Below are positions 12,501-24,695 of a stretch of DNA of 64,000 nt, piece by piece. Source of the DNA: Trichoplax sp. H2 (lineage: Eukaryota > Placozoa > Uniplacotomia > Trichoplacea); contig NOWV01000034.1 in the NCBI GenBank assembly GCA_003344405.1, positions 310,001 through 374,000 on the forward strand, given 5' to 3'. A model generated the notes under the pieces. That model was not told the origin of the DNA and made no database searches. It saw nothing but the letters and a program-made list of their open reading frames with translations. A program made the position numbers and the translations under genes. Position 1 is the first letter of the stretch; the number at the start of each line of letters is the position of its first letter.

Positions 12501-15373
12501 AGTTACAAATGTTCTAAATTCTGATACAAGAGCAATTATATAATATTATATACGGTTCTCGTTGAATATGAAGGTCACTAAAGTTGCTCAAAGATAATAC
12601 AACTGAGAAAGTAATGGTCCTTAGGAACTACTGCAGAGTACTTCGCTCAGCGGGAAAATTTAAGGAATCTATCGACATCTACAATACTTTATCGGCCAAA
12701 GACCTTACTTTTGATGATAAAACTGGACTTTCTTTAAATCTATTCTTCAGCGGTCGATTCAAAGAAAGTTACGCCGGTAACTAATTTTAAAAGTCGTAAT
12801 AGCTAAAGTTACAATGTTGAAAAATAAAAGTATTTATAGTATACGTATTTTTCTTTTAAGATAATCGCTTATGTGTGATACTTTTACAATGAGATATATG
12901 TTTTATTGTAACACTCTTGATAGTACTTGAGGAGGCAATAAAGATGAATATAACCTCTGAAGAAGCATCGCATGGTAAAGTCTTAAAAGCGATAATAGCT
13001 TATGCAGCTGGCGATGCAAAGCATGCAAAAGTTCTGCTCCTTCAGGTTTCACAAATGCAGCCAGCAAATCGACATGGGTTGTTAGCTCTTGCGTATTTGG
13101 CTATCCTATTAGGAGATGGAACTTTATTAACGGCTGTTTTAGCAGAATTGATGAAAATTAGTTTTAAGAATGAACAATTCATTAGCAGATATAGTCTTCT
13201 TTTCTCAGCATTTTATAAGTTACAAGTTAGTAGTTTTCGATATTCATAGAACTTGCTATTTTTATCTTCAATTATTATATTTTAAACTTCTATTCAAATC
13301 TAGAACGATAACGTAAAGGCTCGAAATTTTATTTGTAAAATGATTCACGAAAAGCCTGAGTACGCTGTGCTTTGGCGGCAATTGGGTAACCACATTATCG
13401 CATGCTCACCAGAAAAATCATCCCTTGCTTGCAAATGTGCTAGAACTTCACACATTTTAAATATTATATCTAGCCCGGTAAGATATGCTATGTTCTATTA
13501 TAAACTATCATTTTCAAATTTATCCGTGGAATGAGTCTGCAATGCAGGAGTAAGAAGTACGTAAGTGTTTGCGGCCATATTTTCATTTAAATGTCAAAAT
13601 TAAATTTTAACCCATTTAGAGTTCATTGGCTTTAGAAGCGACTGGTCTGCTAACCTGTAAAATCGGTAGCAACGATAAAACTAGATTTACTAGTAATGTT
13701 CACAAATTGCCAATTAGAGTAGCGTCCAAGGTGGTGTTTCTTAAACCAGACAATCCCTATAATTGGGCAGTACTAGGAACTGCAATTGCTGCTCATAATC
13801 GGTATAGTGTTGCAAGTAACACAATGAAGAAGGAATATCTTAACAATTTGAATTTGAAAGTCTGGACATTTACTAATCGAGCTGGTAATGAACTCTTTGA
13901 TAAAATTGAAACTTTACCGATTACTATCGCGCGAAGTTATAAAATATTCCTTTTCTACAAGTGTACAGTATGTTACGTTCATACCTAGTGAATATGAACT
14001 TAACATTATGAACTCCTTATGTCACCGTACAATTGATGCTGTACTAGAGTGACTACTAAAAGAAAGAGAGCGTTTATCTCTTCTTTCTTTTAGTATACCT
14101 GCGTTACTATACATAGATAAAAAAGCATGTTTAAAGATATTTAACTCAGGTCTCTACAGTGTAGATTTGTAGTAAAGTGCAAAATTCCATGTGAAGTTTG
14201 TAGAGCGGTTTGTATGCTTGTGAAAATCTCTTTGGAAAATTTACACCTTACCTATTCATACCGATGTCGATTAAGATAAGTTCTTACAAATATTTTTATT
14301 CATTTCTTAGCTGAGTTAAAGAAGCAGGTAGTCCCGAAAGAGTTGAAATATCACGTACCAAAACTACACTCTGCATGTATAGCTTCCTTGCATCGATTAC
14401 AAGTTTGGCTAACCTTGGCGAAAATTCGATCGTTGGTTTTCAGTAGTAAAGTAGAAGAGGCTAAAGAATTCTACCTAAAGGTAATGTAGTTCTGATCTTT
14501 TTCTATTATTTATTACCAGCATATACTTTCTCTTTCCGATTAACTAAGTAGCAACATTTTTTGTACAGGCGAAAAATGATTTCCCCGAGCAAGCTTCTGA
14601 AATAGAATTCTTACTGAATAAATCCCTAATAATGACTACGAAGAAAAATTCAGCTGTAGATTTATCACCTCTCAAGTTACTTAATGTCGATATGAAGCCT
14701 CATTTCTGGAAAGTACGTAGTAAACATACGATAGTGGTAATAATACTCGCTAATCTTTGAAGCTTACGTTACTTTAAAATTCCAAGGTTACTTCATACCA
14801 CATTTGTTGCATTATCCTTTATAGGAAATGGCCGAATTGTATACACATCTCGGAATGATGAAAGCAGCTGAATATTGTTACCGTCGGTATTTGAAAATGG
14901 CCGATAAAAAAACTACTCAAATAGAGGCATTATTTTGCTTAGCCCATTTAGCTCTCCGAGCTATAAACTACCAGGATCAAGAATCACATCGGTGGCTAGC
15001 TCTTGGGCAAGAGGCGATTAGTGAAATAATGAAGCAATATTCCAACAATAGTTTATCACAGTTATTTGCAAGCTTATTTAGTCACCATGATAAAAACCTA
15101 AAAAATGCATATCGATTTAGTAAACAATTATTAGCGCAAGAAAATTGCATGTCTATCGATATTTCACGGTATTTATCGTTACTTTATTTTATAAGTAAGA
15201 AAGAAAACGATAATATTCAACTGTCTATAAAGAATTGCGATAGTAACCTGATGCTGTCCATGATGTACTATCACATGGGATTGCATTACGAGAACAAACG
15301 ATACATATGCAATGCAATTCATATAGACCCGGCACAAGGTAAATATTGGGAAGCATTATATCAATTGAACTAA
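6558..15373 (+). CDS. TTC37: Superkiller complex subunit 3 (SKI3/TTC37), complete
   Basis: This gene encodes the TPR scaffold of the Ski complex, which feeds mRNA to the cytoplasmic exosome for 3'-5' decay. I can join 32 exons in phase to about 1605 residues, close to the family length of about 1560. Exon ends are 6558-6644, 7233-7376, 7522-7616, 7710-7788, 7870-7965, 8054-8083, 8265-8360, 8492-8618, 8709-8849, 8974-9305, 9413-9652, 9736-9968, 10052-10389, 10484-10586, 10674-10766, 10836-10922, 11029-11113, 11207-11251, 11392-11464, 11535-11596, 11707-11763, 11842-11910, 12030-12104, 12171-12300, 12400-12493, 12574-12776, 12924-13225, 13304-13477, 13620-13884, 14311-14480, 14569-14712 and 14825-15373. 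The N-terminus (MSKEIKGYLKAAREAI), the motif LMLAWQGLVELFEK, repeated TPR helices and AMDLFRHSMDLGMH match TTC37. The joins around 13478-13620 and 13884-14311 are the least certain. The gene is divergent from the MRH-type gene and convergent with SUB1. Confidence 0.95.
8444..8467. repeat. ATT trinucleotide microsatellite
   Basis: About eight ATT units lie in the SKI3 intron just before the exon that starts at 8492. It is probably neutral, though it sits close to the 3' splice site. Confidence 0.85.
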
Positions 15374-15721
15374 AAGCAAGCTTTGATATCAATGTTCGTA
15401 CTAGTCAGTAATCTATGAAGTGGAAATATTTCCTAGTTTTGTCTGTAAGATAACATTCCGTATTATGCTGGATTTGGTAACATTTTCGGTTAAATTCAAA
15501 TGCATCAATTGTAATTATTATTGTTAAACTGGTAAATACCATTATCTACACTGTGCATCAATTTCTTATTAAGGTGCTATTATATGGTAAATTCGAAGTA
15601 AGATCTATTTATTTTTTATGAAATTCTTTTAAGAAATCATTTCATAGTAATTAGAATCAGTGTTTATCTTTACTGAAAAACGAAAATAATTGCTAACTGT
15701 ATATAAAAAAGCAACTTATGA
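15374..15721. other. SKI3-SUB1 convergent 3' spacer
   Basis: These 348 bases separate the stop codons of two convergent genes and must hold both 3' UTRs. They are AT-rich with no coding exon. I see no other structure. Confidence 0.6.
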
Positions 15722-17487
15722 TTACTGATACTGGCAACGGACTATATTTTCGTTAATTTCCTTTTGCAGTGACAGTAATTTATCCCATTGTTCTTTAGTA
15801 AGTGATATACCTAAAATGTTAGCAAGCATTGCCATCCTTAGATGTAGCTACGATATTGCACATATCGTCAACCATAATTCATGCAAAATACAGCACTTTG
15901 AGGATTCAGTTCTATTTAATACCTTTTTTGGATGGTTTTAATTCACCATGACTGTCTTTGTAGTACTCTCGAATGTCAACTAGTGTACTCTTACGAAACG
16001 ATCGTACGCTTACATACCTCTTGGAAGATAGCTGTAATATAAAATCTCGGAATTACATGTATGACCAATTAATAAATCAAGATATGATTATAATTACATG
16101 CTTAATTAACTATTCCTAAGATTATTGTTCTACCATGCGTCATTTTGTAACTAACCACTATCGATATGATCAACATGTCATCAGCTACTACATTATTACG
16201 TAGCGAAAGATCATTCTACCATATATTCAATAACTTTGCTTATGACAACAGATACTCGTATTTCAAAAATTGAACACATGTGTTACTTAATTCTTCCGTA
16301 TTTCTAGAGCTTATAGACAACTCCAACAACAATCAATAATGGCATAATTACGTTATTATCTGCATTCATTTTGTTCTAAATATTTATTTGAGTTTATGTA
16401 GAAATGAATATCTAGACAAGATATAGATAAAGCAGGCAAATAGCTAAGGTATCATTTTAGCATAAATACAGGACTATCAACCATTTTAACATTGTACCTC
16501 GTGCATGCAATCTTCCACCGAATCGTTCTTTTCGGATTTCGGAGTTGGTTTACTTTTCTTTACCTTTTTATCTACTGATGCTTTTTCCTACCATGTGGAA
16601 AGAAATGCGATATAAAATCCTTTCCCAGATCAGTGATTAACAATATTATCATGATGTCAGCTTTGCCTTATCTGCCTATCGAATTTGTTACGATATACAG
16701 TACAGTAATGAAACGTATAAATAAATGTTGCCTATTTTCTTGTTTATTTGTAGTTACACTTATACCAGTGAGCATCCGCAAATTATACATTTACGATGAT
16801 CCTACTATTTAACTGTATTGTTTGACGGTATCAAGTCGAATTCTAATTATCGACAAGGGGGCAGCAAAGTACCATGAACGTACCTCATTCTACACAGTAT
16901 TGTATCACTTTGCAAAACGCATAGTGCAATATAATGGCACAGTGAGCTCATATCCTAGTCCATATTATCCTATGAGCATTGCATGGTAAATAATTGGCAT
17001 TCAGCCTTTTTTACCGAACTATGCTCTATGGACAGTATTTACACTAGTTCTTCCAAGTATGTTGTTACATAGAATATATACATTTTATAAGATTGTTATT
17101 CAACAATGTATCCAACTGCTAACTAGATGACGGTAGTAAGCATTGCATTTCAAATTTACTGTAAAACGAATCACTAATGAAACTATTTGTTAAAGCACGA
17201 TAGCAATGAGCTCAGAACAAGTACTAACGTGCTCATTGTCTTCCACTCTTCCTAGACTAATTTAACCGTTCACTTAATCGTATCATCGTGCTACAGAGCT
17301 GCTAGTGCTTTTTCCTGGATGAAAAATTGCATCATGCAATACTAGAGCTAATTCATTCTGAACGATTTCTTATATCTGTCATATAACAACTACAACTAAC
17401 TTCCTCCGCTGAGCTATTGGAATCTTCTGAACTGTTGATGATTGCTGCAGATTTGATTCTTTTCCTTTTAAGATCAGAAGGACCCAT
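15722..17487 (-). CDS. SUB1: SUB1 / PC4 transcriptional coactivator, complete
   Basis: This gene encodes the nuclear single-stranded-DNA-binding coactivator PC4. Four exons join in phase: 17487-17401, 16587-16498, 16031-15923 and 15810-15722. They give 124 residues against 127 in mammals. The N-terminal exon is a Ser/Glu/Lys-rich tail (SSEDSNSSAEE), followed by a Lys-rich linker. The conserved C-terminal fold reads RYVSVRSFRKSTLVDIREYY, then GELKPSKKGISLTKEQWDKL, matching the PC4 dimerisation and ssDNA-binding domain. An upstream in-frame ATG at 17535 is possible, but the shorter start matches the family better. The gene is head-to-head with SERF, with 458 bases between start codons, so a shared promoter is likely. 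Confidence 0.95.
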
Positions 17488-17587
17488 TGCTAATCTCGTA
17501 AACTTGCGTTTGTATTTACAACTATAAATTGACAAGTGGTGGAGAGTCTGTCTGTCTGTATTATCTGTAAAAAATGATACAGGACTA

Positions 17588-17785
17588 GTGCAGTACAGTG
17601 CAGTACAGTACTGTACAGTATAGTACTGTACACTACTGTCATAAGAGCATCAAGACCTGTAGTCTACCAAAACCCTCAATAATAAATCTGACCAAAAGCT
17701 GTTTCAGTGGCATTTTCCCGTCCGTCTGTAGCGGTACAGTGCACCGTGTACAGTACACCGTGGTACAGTACTGTACTGTAGAATT
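17588..17785. promoter_or_regulatory. Bidirectional SUB1/SERF promoter region with repeated GTAC palindromes
   Basis: The 14-base perfect palindrome GTACAGTACTGTAC occurs twice, at 17603-17616 and 17763-17776, and is surrounded by further CAGTACAGT and GTACTGTAC words (17588-17639 and 17745-17782). The region lies between the SUB1 start (17487) and the SERF start (17946). No other candidate promoter sequence was seen between the two genes. Its function as a protein-binding site is inferred from symmetry, duplication and position only. Confidence 0.4.
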
Positions 17786-17945
17786 TTCTCCGTGGACTGT
17801 AGCGATTTCTAGCCAAACAAAAGCCATCCCCCTCCAACGAAAGTGCTCAACGAACCAACTCCTTTTTCGCCTCCATATTCTGGATCAATCCTAGTTGCCA
17901 AAAAACGGTAGTGATTAACACTTTCACTAGCTGTTATCTACCATA

Positions 17946-19727
17946 ATGACCCGTAAGTATAGCAAATCAGTATTAATTTAGTAAATAACCACTTTATGTA
18001 TTTTACAAGTCAATAGGATGGATGATAGTGATATATTCTTGTAGTGAATACGCCTATAGTATACTGTAACGTACTTGTCCCTTTTGAAATTCTTGTCCAT
18101 TTATAAATGGCGTCGCAAGTGTCACAAGCAGCGTAACTCCTCGATTTTCGATCGGATATCGAAATGATACTATCGCTAAGATGCCATTGTTAGCTCTATA
18201 TGATTGTATTATCTGTTTCGAATGGATTATGGGTGTTGTAATGACAGTTTCAGTTTAGTTGACGGCGTCGTTGCAACTAAGATTTTTGACTTTGCTCTAT
18301 ATTGGTGCATGGACTGTTTACGGTACAACGCTTGCAGTCGCGATCCTACCGTAATGCAGGAATGACACTACTGTACTGATATACCAAGATGAAGTACAAC
18401 TAAACCCTTAATTCACTGCCTGAGAGAAGGCCCACAAAAGTACTCGTACTTTACTATGTATAGTATCATCATACGCATGATGATGTTGGGTGAAAGTTAT
18501 TTATCTAGGGGATTTAAAAAGATTAATTCTATAATTTACAGAATAACTGTAATTAATCGTGAAATAAGCACCAGCAAATAATCATTTTATTGACACTGCA
18601 TTTATGTCAGTGAAACTTTGAACTTGATTTAGTTCAGATATACTAATTCATTCATACTGTAGCAATTGAGTTTAAGTTTAGTCGTCTCGACTATTGTCTA
18701 ATTGATGTTTTTTTAACTTAATTGGGTTCCTACTTTTTGAAATACTTCAGTTGTACCCACAACTACCATACGAGTATTTAATATTCTAGATGATAATGCA
18801 ATGCTCATACGATATTTTGAAATCGAAGAAATGGATCCGAAATTTGTGTAACGATTAAACGCTTCTTTCTCGATCAAAGCGGTGGATAATTTGACGTTAA
18901 AAATCAATAAGCAAATAAATAATCTGCATTACTCGTCACGCAAGAACAATAAAAAAAAAACGGACATTAAAACCATTAATTATGACGGTTATACAACTAA
19001 GTGCAACTGTACGTGTAATTGAAAAATAAAGCAAGTTACCGTTGTTACTAGCGTATTATTCGTATAATTCCTCTTTTTATATAGCAAAGACAATAGCACA
19101 AATCCATCTACAAAATTTTCCTCTTACTCACTGGTGTGTGTATAATTTTCGACTTTCTTCTATTCTTACTGCAATTATTCTATACAAATGCAGTCTCTTT
19201 TTCCGAAATTCTCTACGAGAATGACAGCACATTTTGTTAAAACCAGTATAGAGTCCTATCGATACTGTCAGCTGATATTAGCCTTTGTACTTTAGGTGGA
19301 AATCAACGTGAATTAGCCCGTGCAAAGAACCAAAAAAAGCAACAGAAAGATCAAAAATCTCAAAGTAAATCAAACGCAAACCTAACGAAACGAAAGGAAT
19401 TGTAAGTCTACTACTTTCGACAGAATTGTATATAAAACGGCCTAATAACCTGATCATATAAATGGATCATTTTTGAGTGAATTTCCCATTCCCTGTAGTA
19501 GTACTGTATACGTAGATAGTATTTAGTATTATCAAACTCTTGTAATATAACAGTATTACTACTTTGATGTGATAGTTTACATTGTAGTTTAAAAGTGGTC
19601 TTTGCAACAGCAATGTGTAGTTGCTATCATATTTTTAATTAGCCAATTCGACTCAAACTGCAAACTTCTTTTTTATAGGGATGCTCAAGCGATGAGAGAA
19701 AAACAGAAGAAACATGATGCTCAATGA
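17946..19727 (+). CDS. SERF2: SERF-family small basic protein, complete
   Basis: This gene encodes a 53-residue Lys/Gln-rich protein of the SERF (4F5) family, known in animals as a modifier of amyloid aggregation and a nucleic-acid-binding protein. Three exons join in phase: 17946-17952, 19296-19401 and 19679-19727. The first coding exon is only 7 bases (ATGACCC) and completes the family start MTRGNQRELARAKN across a 1343-base intron. The rest is highly charged (KNQKKQQKDQKSQSKS) and ends REKQKKHDAQ. SERF1 and SERF2 cannot be told apart here, so the symbol is nominal. The gene is divergent from SUB1. Confidence 0.93.
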
Positions 19728-20852
19728 GTCTGTCATGTAATAACACACATTCTATGCTACGGTGCTACATTTGCTGGATTGGCTGCAAATGCGTACTTAG
19801 CATAGTCTTCTACCACAATCACAAATGTTTATCAACTAACCAAATTCATGAATAATAATATACCAAAAGTAATAACAGCAATAATAATTATAGATAGTAG
19901 CTAGTTAAAGACATACACGGTATTAGTTTTCTTATTTGGATACGTGTTCTGGTAATCCTTATTTCTTAGGATGGCATGTACCAGTATGTGGTTGTTTTTA
20001 TCATCGCGGATACTATAGTAGGTACAGTAAAGGTTAAGTTCTGGTACATTTGATATCGAGTCGACTAGCTCGATATAAGCCATTAGCCAAAACAATGTTA
20101 ATGTATAAATAAATAAAAATGATAGAAATTTGAAATTCAAGTAAAGGGGCATAAATCTACCAGTTTTAAGTTTTTGATTGCTTTCAGCAAACTTAATGAA
20201 TCTTACGGAGCGCATGTCATAAAATTGATACATTTTATTGCATTTCTATTGATCTTCACTACATGTAAATCACAGGTTAATTTCATCAATTATGTCTGTC
20301 TATATTAGCCTTCGTAGCTTAAAAATGACATTATCGCAATTACAGTATACAGTATACTGTATTATGACCAATGCATACCTAAATGCATGCTTGTGGCATG
20401 ATACCACTTCAGTAACTGACTATCGTGTTAGTATATTTGCTTGGGTTTGTGAAAAGTGGATTGTGTGCAATGGGCGCAACTGGAATTTGATACTGTATCA
20501 GAAAATTCTTAACATATAAATAGCTGTATACGTATTCTGGGCAATCCTACTTTGATTTATTTTGTCGTTGTAAATACTGTGGGGCTCTATTTAACTTTAG
20601 TAAAACGTAGTTATGCTTAAGCATTTCCATTTGTAATTCGAATCTACCAAAATCTGCTCACATAGTAAATATAATTGCAAAGACAGGATAAAGTGTTCTT
20701 TATTACGACACCATCTAATGAAATTTTGTTTTCAAATATACATCCGTGATCGTAGCAAAATTAATTTTTACAGTCGTTTAATGAAACGTATGAACCTGTT
20801 TTTATACAATAATACAAACATCTTGAAGTATTCGTTTTCAAGGATCCTTTTT
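19728..20852. other. SERF-SMN convergent spacer
   Basis: No coding exon is supported here. The open frames at 19901-20233 (-) and 20292-20519 (+) have no recognisable similarity. A perfect 16-base palindrome, ATACAGTATACTGTAT, lies at 20347-20362 and belongs to the TACAGTA/TACTGTA word family seen elsewhere. The 3' UTRs of SERF and SMN must lie here. Confidence 0.5.
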
Positions 20853-23700
20853 TCATTTCTTCTTGGATTTATCCTTAGCTTTCCTAATGGCCTATAATTA
20901 AAATTATTTTCTAAAGTTTATACTTTCAAATTATTCCTTAGGACGATTGCAAAAATTCTATATGTTCAAACTCCAGACTCGAAAGTGATACAATATTAAT
21001 TGCAGTAGATCAATGGAGAAGTAGGAATAGCTACGCGCTTGCACACTTCTCATAGCGCCGGTCCAACTGTAAACAGTCTAGGTTTATTTCAAAAGAAAAT
21101 GCATATACGCTTAATACACTGAATTTTTACCTGATAATATCCAGTGCGATAGCCAGCCATATACCAGGACATGATTAGGTTGGAAAGAAGTTCATCATTT
21201 ATGTCATCACTTGATAATGGCGGTGGTTGCGGAGGAAGCGGCTACGATATAACAATTGCAATTGTTGTCATGATATTCAACTGACTACGGTAGTGTATTT
21301 GTTTTATAAAATAAGCATAAGGTAGTAGCTATTTTTATCGATAATAAGTATTGAAATCTCAGCCATTAAATTTCACTTACGGGAACAGCAGATGCTGACA
21401 TACCCGGATGTCCAAATGGAGGCATTTGCTAAAAGCAAGTAAATCAATCAATTTAGTGGCAGACAGAATCCCGACGATGCATTTTACAGATAAATGCCAT
21501 AGTACAGTATAAGAATGTAATTGCAAACATAATTAAATATCAACAGGCTATTTAATAAAATTTCATATCCTAAATCCATAACACGTATTGCTATGGAATA
21601 TTAAATACCACTAATGCATTATATCTTCATCATGAATTCAACTTACAAAAGGAGGTTGCATGTGCATCGGAGGTACGGGTGGTGGTGGTGGTGGCGGATA
21701 CTATGATAAATTGCAGCAGATTAACAGGCGTTATAAGAATTAGTAAATCAGCAGGCTGGTATATAGAAAATATATTTGCGATGTTCGTATTGCACACTGT
21801 TAAAGATCATCATCTGTCTTCATTTTGAAAATAATTACTATATTCCTACAGTATTGAGTAAACACTTATCATTGTCACGTGTATGCTTAACCGCAAGTAG
21901 CTTTTTATACAGCATTAGGAAGACGTACATATGCATTCGGATAGAAGTTATTCGCTCCATAATTTGGATAATTAGACTGATGATAAGAGGCCCTATTCCA
22001 ATGACTATTTTTGGCTGTACGGTCTTGTGGAAAATTACCAGAGGGATAATTGTTAGGCTGTTGATAATAATCTGCAAATTGATTGCTGTAATCTATATTA
22101 TACGCTTCCTCGGTATATTCTTCCTCTCTATCTTGATTTTCTTCTTCCTTTACGTTGTAGGAGAGTACATAGATAAAATATTCAAACAGTAATCTACATT
22201 AACTTGTGCTGTAGAAATCATTAAACTTAAACTTAAAAAATACTTATTGTAAGGTAGATATATGACATTACATAGTCACGGTCTGCCATACGATCAAGTA
22301 GTTTGATTTGGGCTTCATAGTCATCCTCACTTATGACTACTACTTGGTTAAGTAATAATTCCACACTATTTTCTCCATCTTGTCCGTACACAACTTCGCA
22401 TATTCCTGAGCTTTCATCTACTGAGGCAACTTCTCCAACTCTGACTTCATTTTCATAAAAGAATTTACACTTGCACCCCTTTCTAAGTTGTGAAACCTTA
22501 ATGCATGGATTGCCAATAGAAGCGAATCAGTAACTATTTTTCTAAGTATGACTTCTGAAGTATTACCAGAGATTATGAATACATACCTTATTACGTGGTG
22601 ACTTTGATTTTGATTTTTTGGACTTCCTATTGATGTTTTTAATTCATTATTATTTCCAGATGAAATTAATTTAAGATAGACTGTGACACAGCATTACAAT
22701 AAACAGTTGTAAAATAAGGCTGAAATTAATTGAAAGTGGAAATTACCTATTTTTTTTATTTTCTGGTAGTTTACCCTAGTAATGAAAATAAGAGTCAACA
22801 TTCAGAAAAATATATACAGTAGAGATACTCGATACAGGTGTAAGTGTATCTGTAAGTGGTAGCTATACAGTCCTTCTACTGTACTCGTCCAGATTAATTT
22901 TACATAGTCAGTAGTAGCCACGCAAATTTGCAATCGTCCAGTCAATTGACAATAAAAGTATAAAAGTTATGGCAGTATCAATCAGTGTATTGAGCGAATA
23001 AAAGACTTCTCCACTTTGCTAGAACCAGCTTGCAATAATTACGAACCAGCTTGTCATTTTTGTATGTAAGTTAATGTATATTTGTGAACTAATTCATTTC
23101 TATCAGCACAATATGTTCTATAAAGGCATTAAATAACATTCCAAAAATGAATCGTTTCCACTACCGCATACAGGTAGCTTAAGATAATTAATCTAAATAT
23201 GCGTATAGGAGTACGTATCTATAATTAATTGATCGATACAAGGCATTTTGATGCTCCTTTTTACTTTCCTCAAGCTCTAATTTATAATATAGTACCGTAT
23301 TCAATCAATCACGTTCACTGATTGACTGAGATGACAGATTCGTTACTACGCTGTATTTTTATGTCCTGAGCCAGCCTTCAGGCTCAGTCCTTCAACTTCT
23401 AATATAATTAGCTCAATTTAATGCAACAATTTTTCCTTCTAACTTACTTCGCGCATTGATGTAATTGCTTCATCATAAGCCTTGATTAGAGCACTATCAT
23501 CCCATACGTCGGAGTTATCATCATCCTTGAGAGACAAAAATAGAAAGTAAATGTATTTCTAGGCCTATTCTGCAATTTGACCTAAGTCAACTCATCGCCA
23601 ACGTCATGTTTGCGATACATTGCAGTCAGTACATGGCTTTTGCACAACCCTTACTTACATATCCTTGGCGATAAACCACCTCTCCAGCAGTAGTAGCCAT
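20853..23700 (-). CDS. SMN1: Survival motor neuron protein (SMN), complete
   Basis: SMN is the core of the complex that loads Sm proteins onto spliceosomal snRNAs. Ten exons join in phase: 23700-23659, 23525-23448, 22775-22747, 22626-22587, 22496-22272, 22147-21911, 21700-21647, 21428-21381, 21241-21131 and 20891-20853. They give 300 residues against 294 in human. The Gemin2-binding segment (SDVWDDSALIKAYDEAI), a Lys/Ser linker, a Tudor domain (exon 5), an acidic Tyr/Asn-rich region, a proline tract (PPPPPPP, exon 7) and the C-terminal YG box (SWYMAGYRTGYY) follow in the family order. A basic tail encoded by a 39-base last exon ends KDKSKKK. The Tudor domain keeps the fold but few of the aromatic-cage residues. 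The gene is head-to-head with MRPL24. Confidence 0.96.
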
Positions 23701-23785
23701 ACTGTAGTTGGCAAGGCACTTTTTCAACTATTCAATTCAATTTACTAATGATAATTTGGAGATGCAACCACTGTGTCCACAACGA

Positions 23786-24075
23786 GCTGCACAGCAATTA
23801 ATTATGGCGAAGATTTCAAGGAACGAATTTCACAGAAGCGATTGCGAATTATGTAAGGCTGCACAGCAATCACTTATGGCGAAGATTTCAAGGAACGAAT
23901 TTCACAGAAGCAATTGCGAATTATGTAAGGCTGCACAGCAATCACTTATGGCGAAGATTTCAAGGAACGAATTTCACAGAAGCGATTGCGAATTATGTCA
24001 AGGCTGCACAGCAATCAATTATGGCGAAGATTTCAAGGAACGAATTTCACAGAAGCGATTGCGAATTATGTTAAG
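23786..24075. repeat. Tandem repeat, four copies of about 72 bp, upstream of SMN
   Basis: Copies begin at 23786, 23858, 23930 and 24003, each starting GCTGCACAGCAAT and ending near GCGAATTATGT. The first three periods are 72, 72 and 73 bases. The array starts 86 bases upstream of the SMN ATG, so it lies in the promoter or 5' UTR of SMN. Because 72 is a multiple of three it keeps a 140-codon frame open at 23708-24130, which I do not regard as a gene. Confidence 0.92.
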
Positions 24076-24385
24076 GCTGAAGGGTGCAAACGATTCAGTC
24101 GTTCGCCTACTAAAACAATGTAGTGTATGACCCTTGATAGAAAGGAGAATGAATTTAGGCGTCACTTTTTAGCAGTCACCCGTTCGTAGTCGATCGTTGC
24201 GTTGCGTCACTCTGCTAGTGTGTTACAATACAGTACTGTGTCACTCTCCTGGTGTGTTACAGTGTTGTGTCACTCTGCTAGTAGTACACGCTACTGTCAC
24301 ACATGCAATGTAGAAAAGAGAGAACGTCACTCGTCAGCGATCCGTGTCTCAAACTGACAGTGTCACTACTGGACGTAGTGGCTGG

Positions 24386-24562
24386 GTGTCAGTGCGATGC
24401 ACAACGATCGGTCATGATGAAACGTACTACATACACGTCAAGCGTGTCAAGCTTTTGACTGCATAAGTGCGTATGCCATGCAAGGTGTCACTGCGATGCA
24501 CAACGATCGATCATGATGAAACGTACTACATACACGTCAAGCGTGTCAAGCTTTTGACTGCG
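24386..24562. repeat. Two-copy tandem repeat, period about 100 bp, in the SMN/MRPL24 spacer
   Basis: Two nearly identical copies begin around 24386 and 24486 and share GTACTACATACACGTCAAGC and the following CTTTTGACTGC. The surrounding stretch, 24150-24350, is visibly richer in GC and CpG than the rest of the window and contains three partial GTCACTCTGCTAGTGTGTTA-like words. It lies between the divergent starts of SMN and MRPL24 and may contain the core promoters. Confidence 0.75.
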
Positions 24563-24695
24563 CATGCCATGTTAATCCTGCGCCTAGGTAGCAGTCCAAG
24601 CTCGTATTGGCAGTCCACCACGCGCAGTGGCAACTTCAAATTCGATTCTTACCTAGTTTATTTTGGATATGAAGAGAGTCTGTATATAATTCATT

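Noticed and set aside
21776-22192. 138-codon plus-strand and 79-codon minus-strand frames
   Set aside because: They are shadows of SMN exon 6 in other frames; the SMN frame closes in phase on both sides.
23708-24130. 140-codon frame with a repeated 24-residue peptide
   Set aside because: The frame stays open only because the 72-bp repeat is a multiple of three. It lies at the SMN start region with no supporting similarity.
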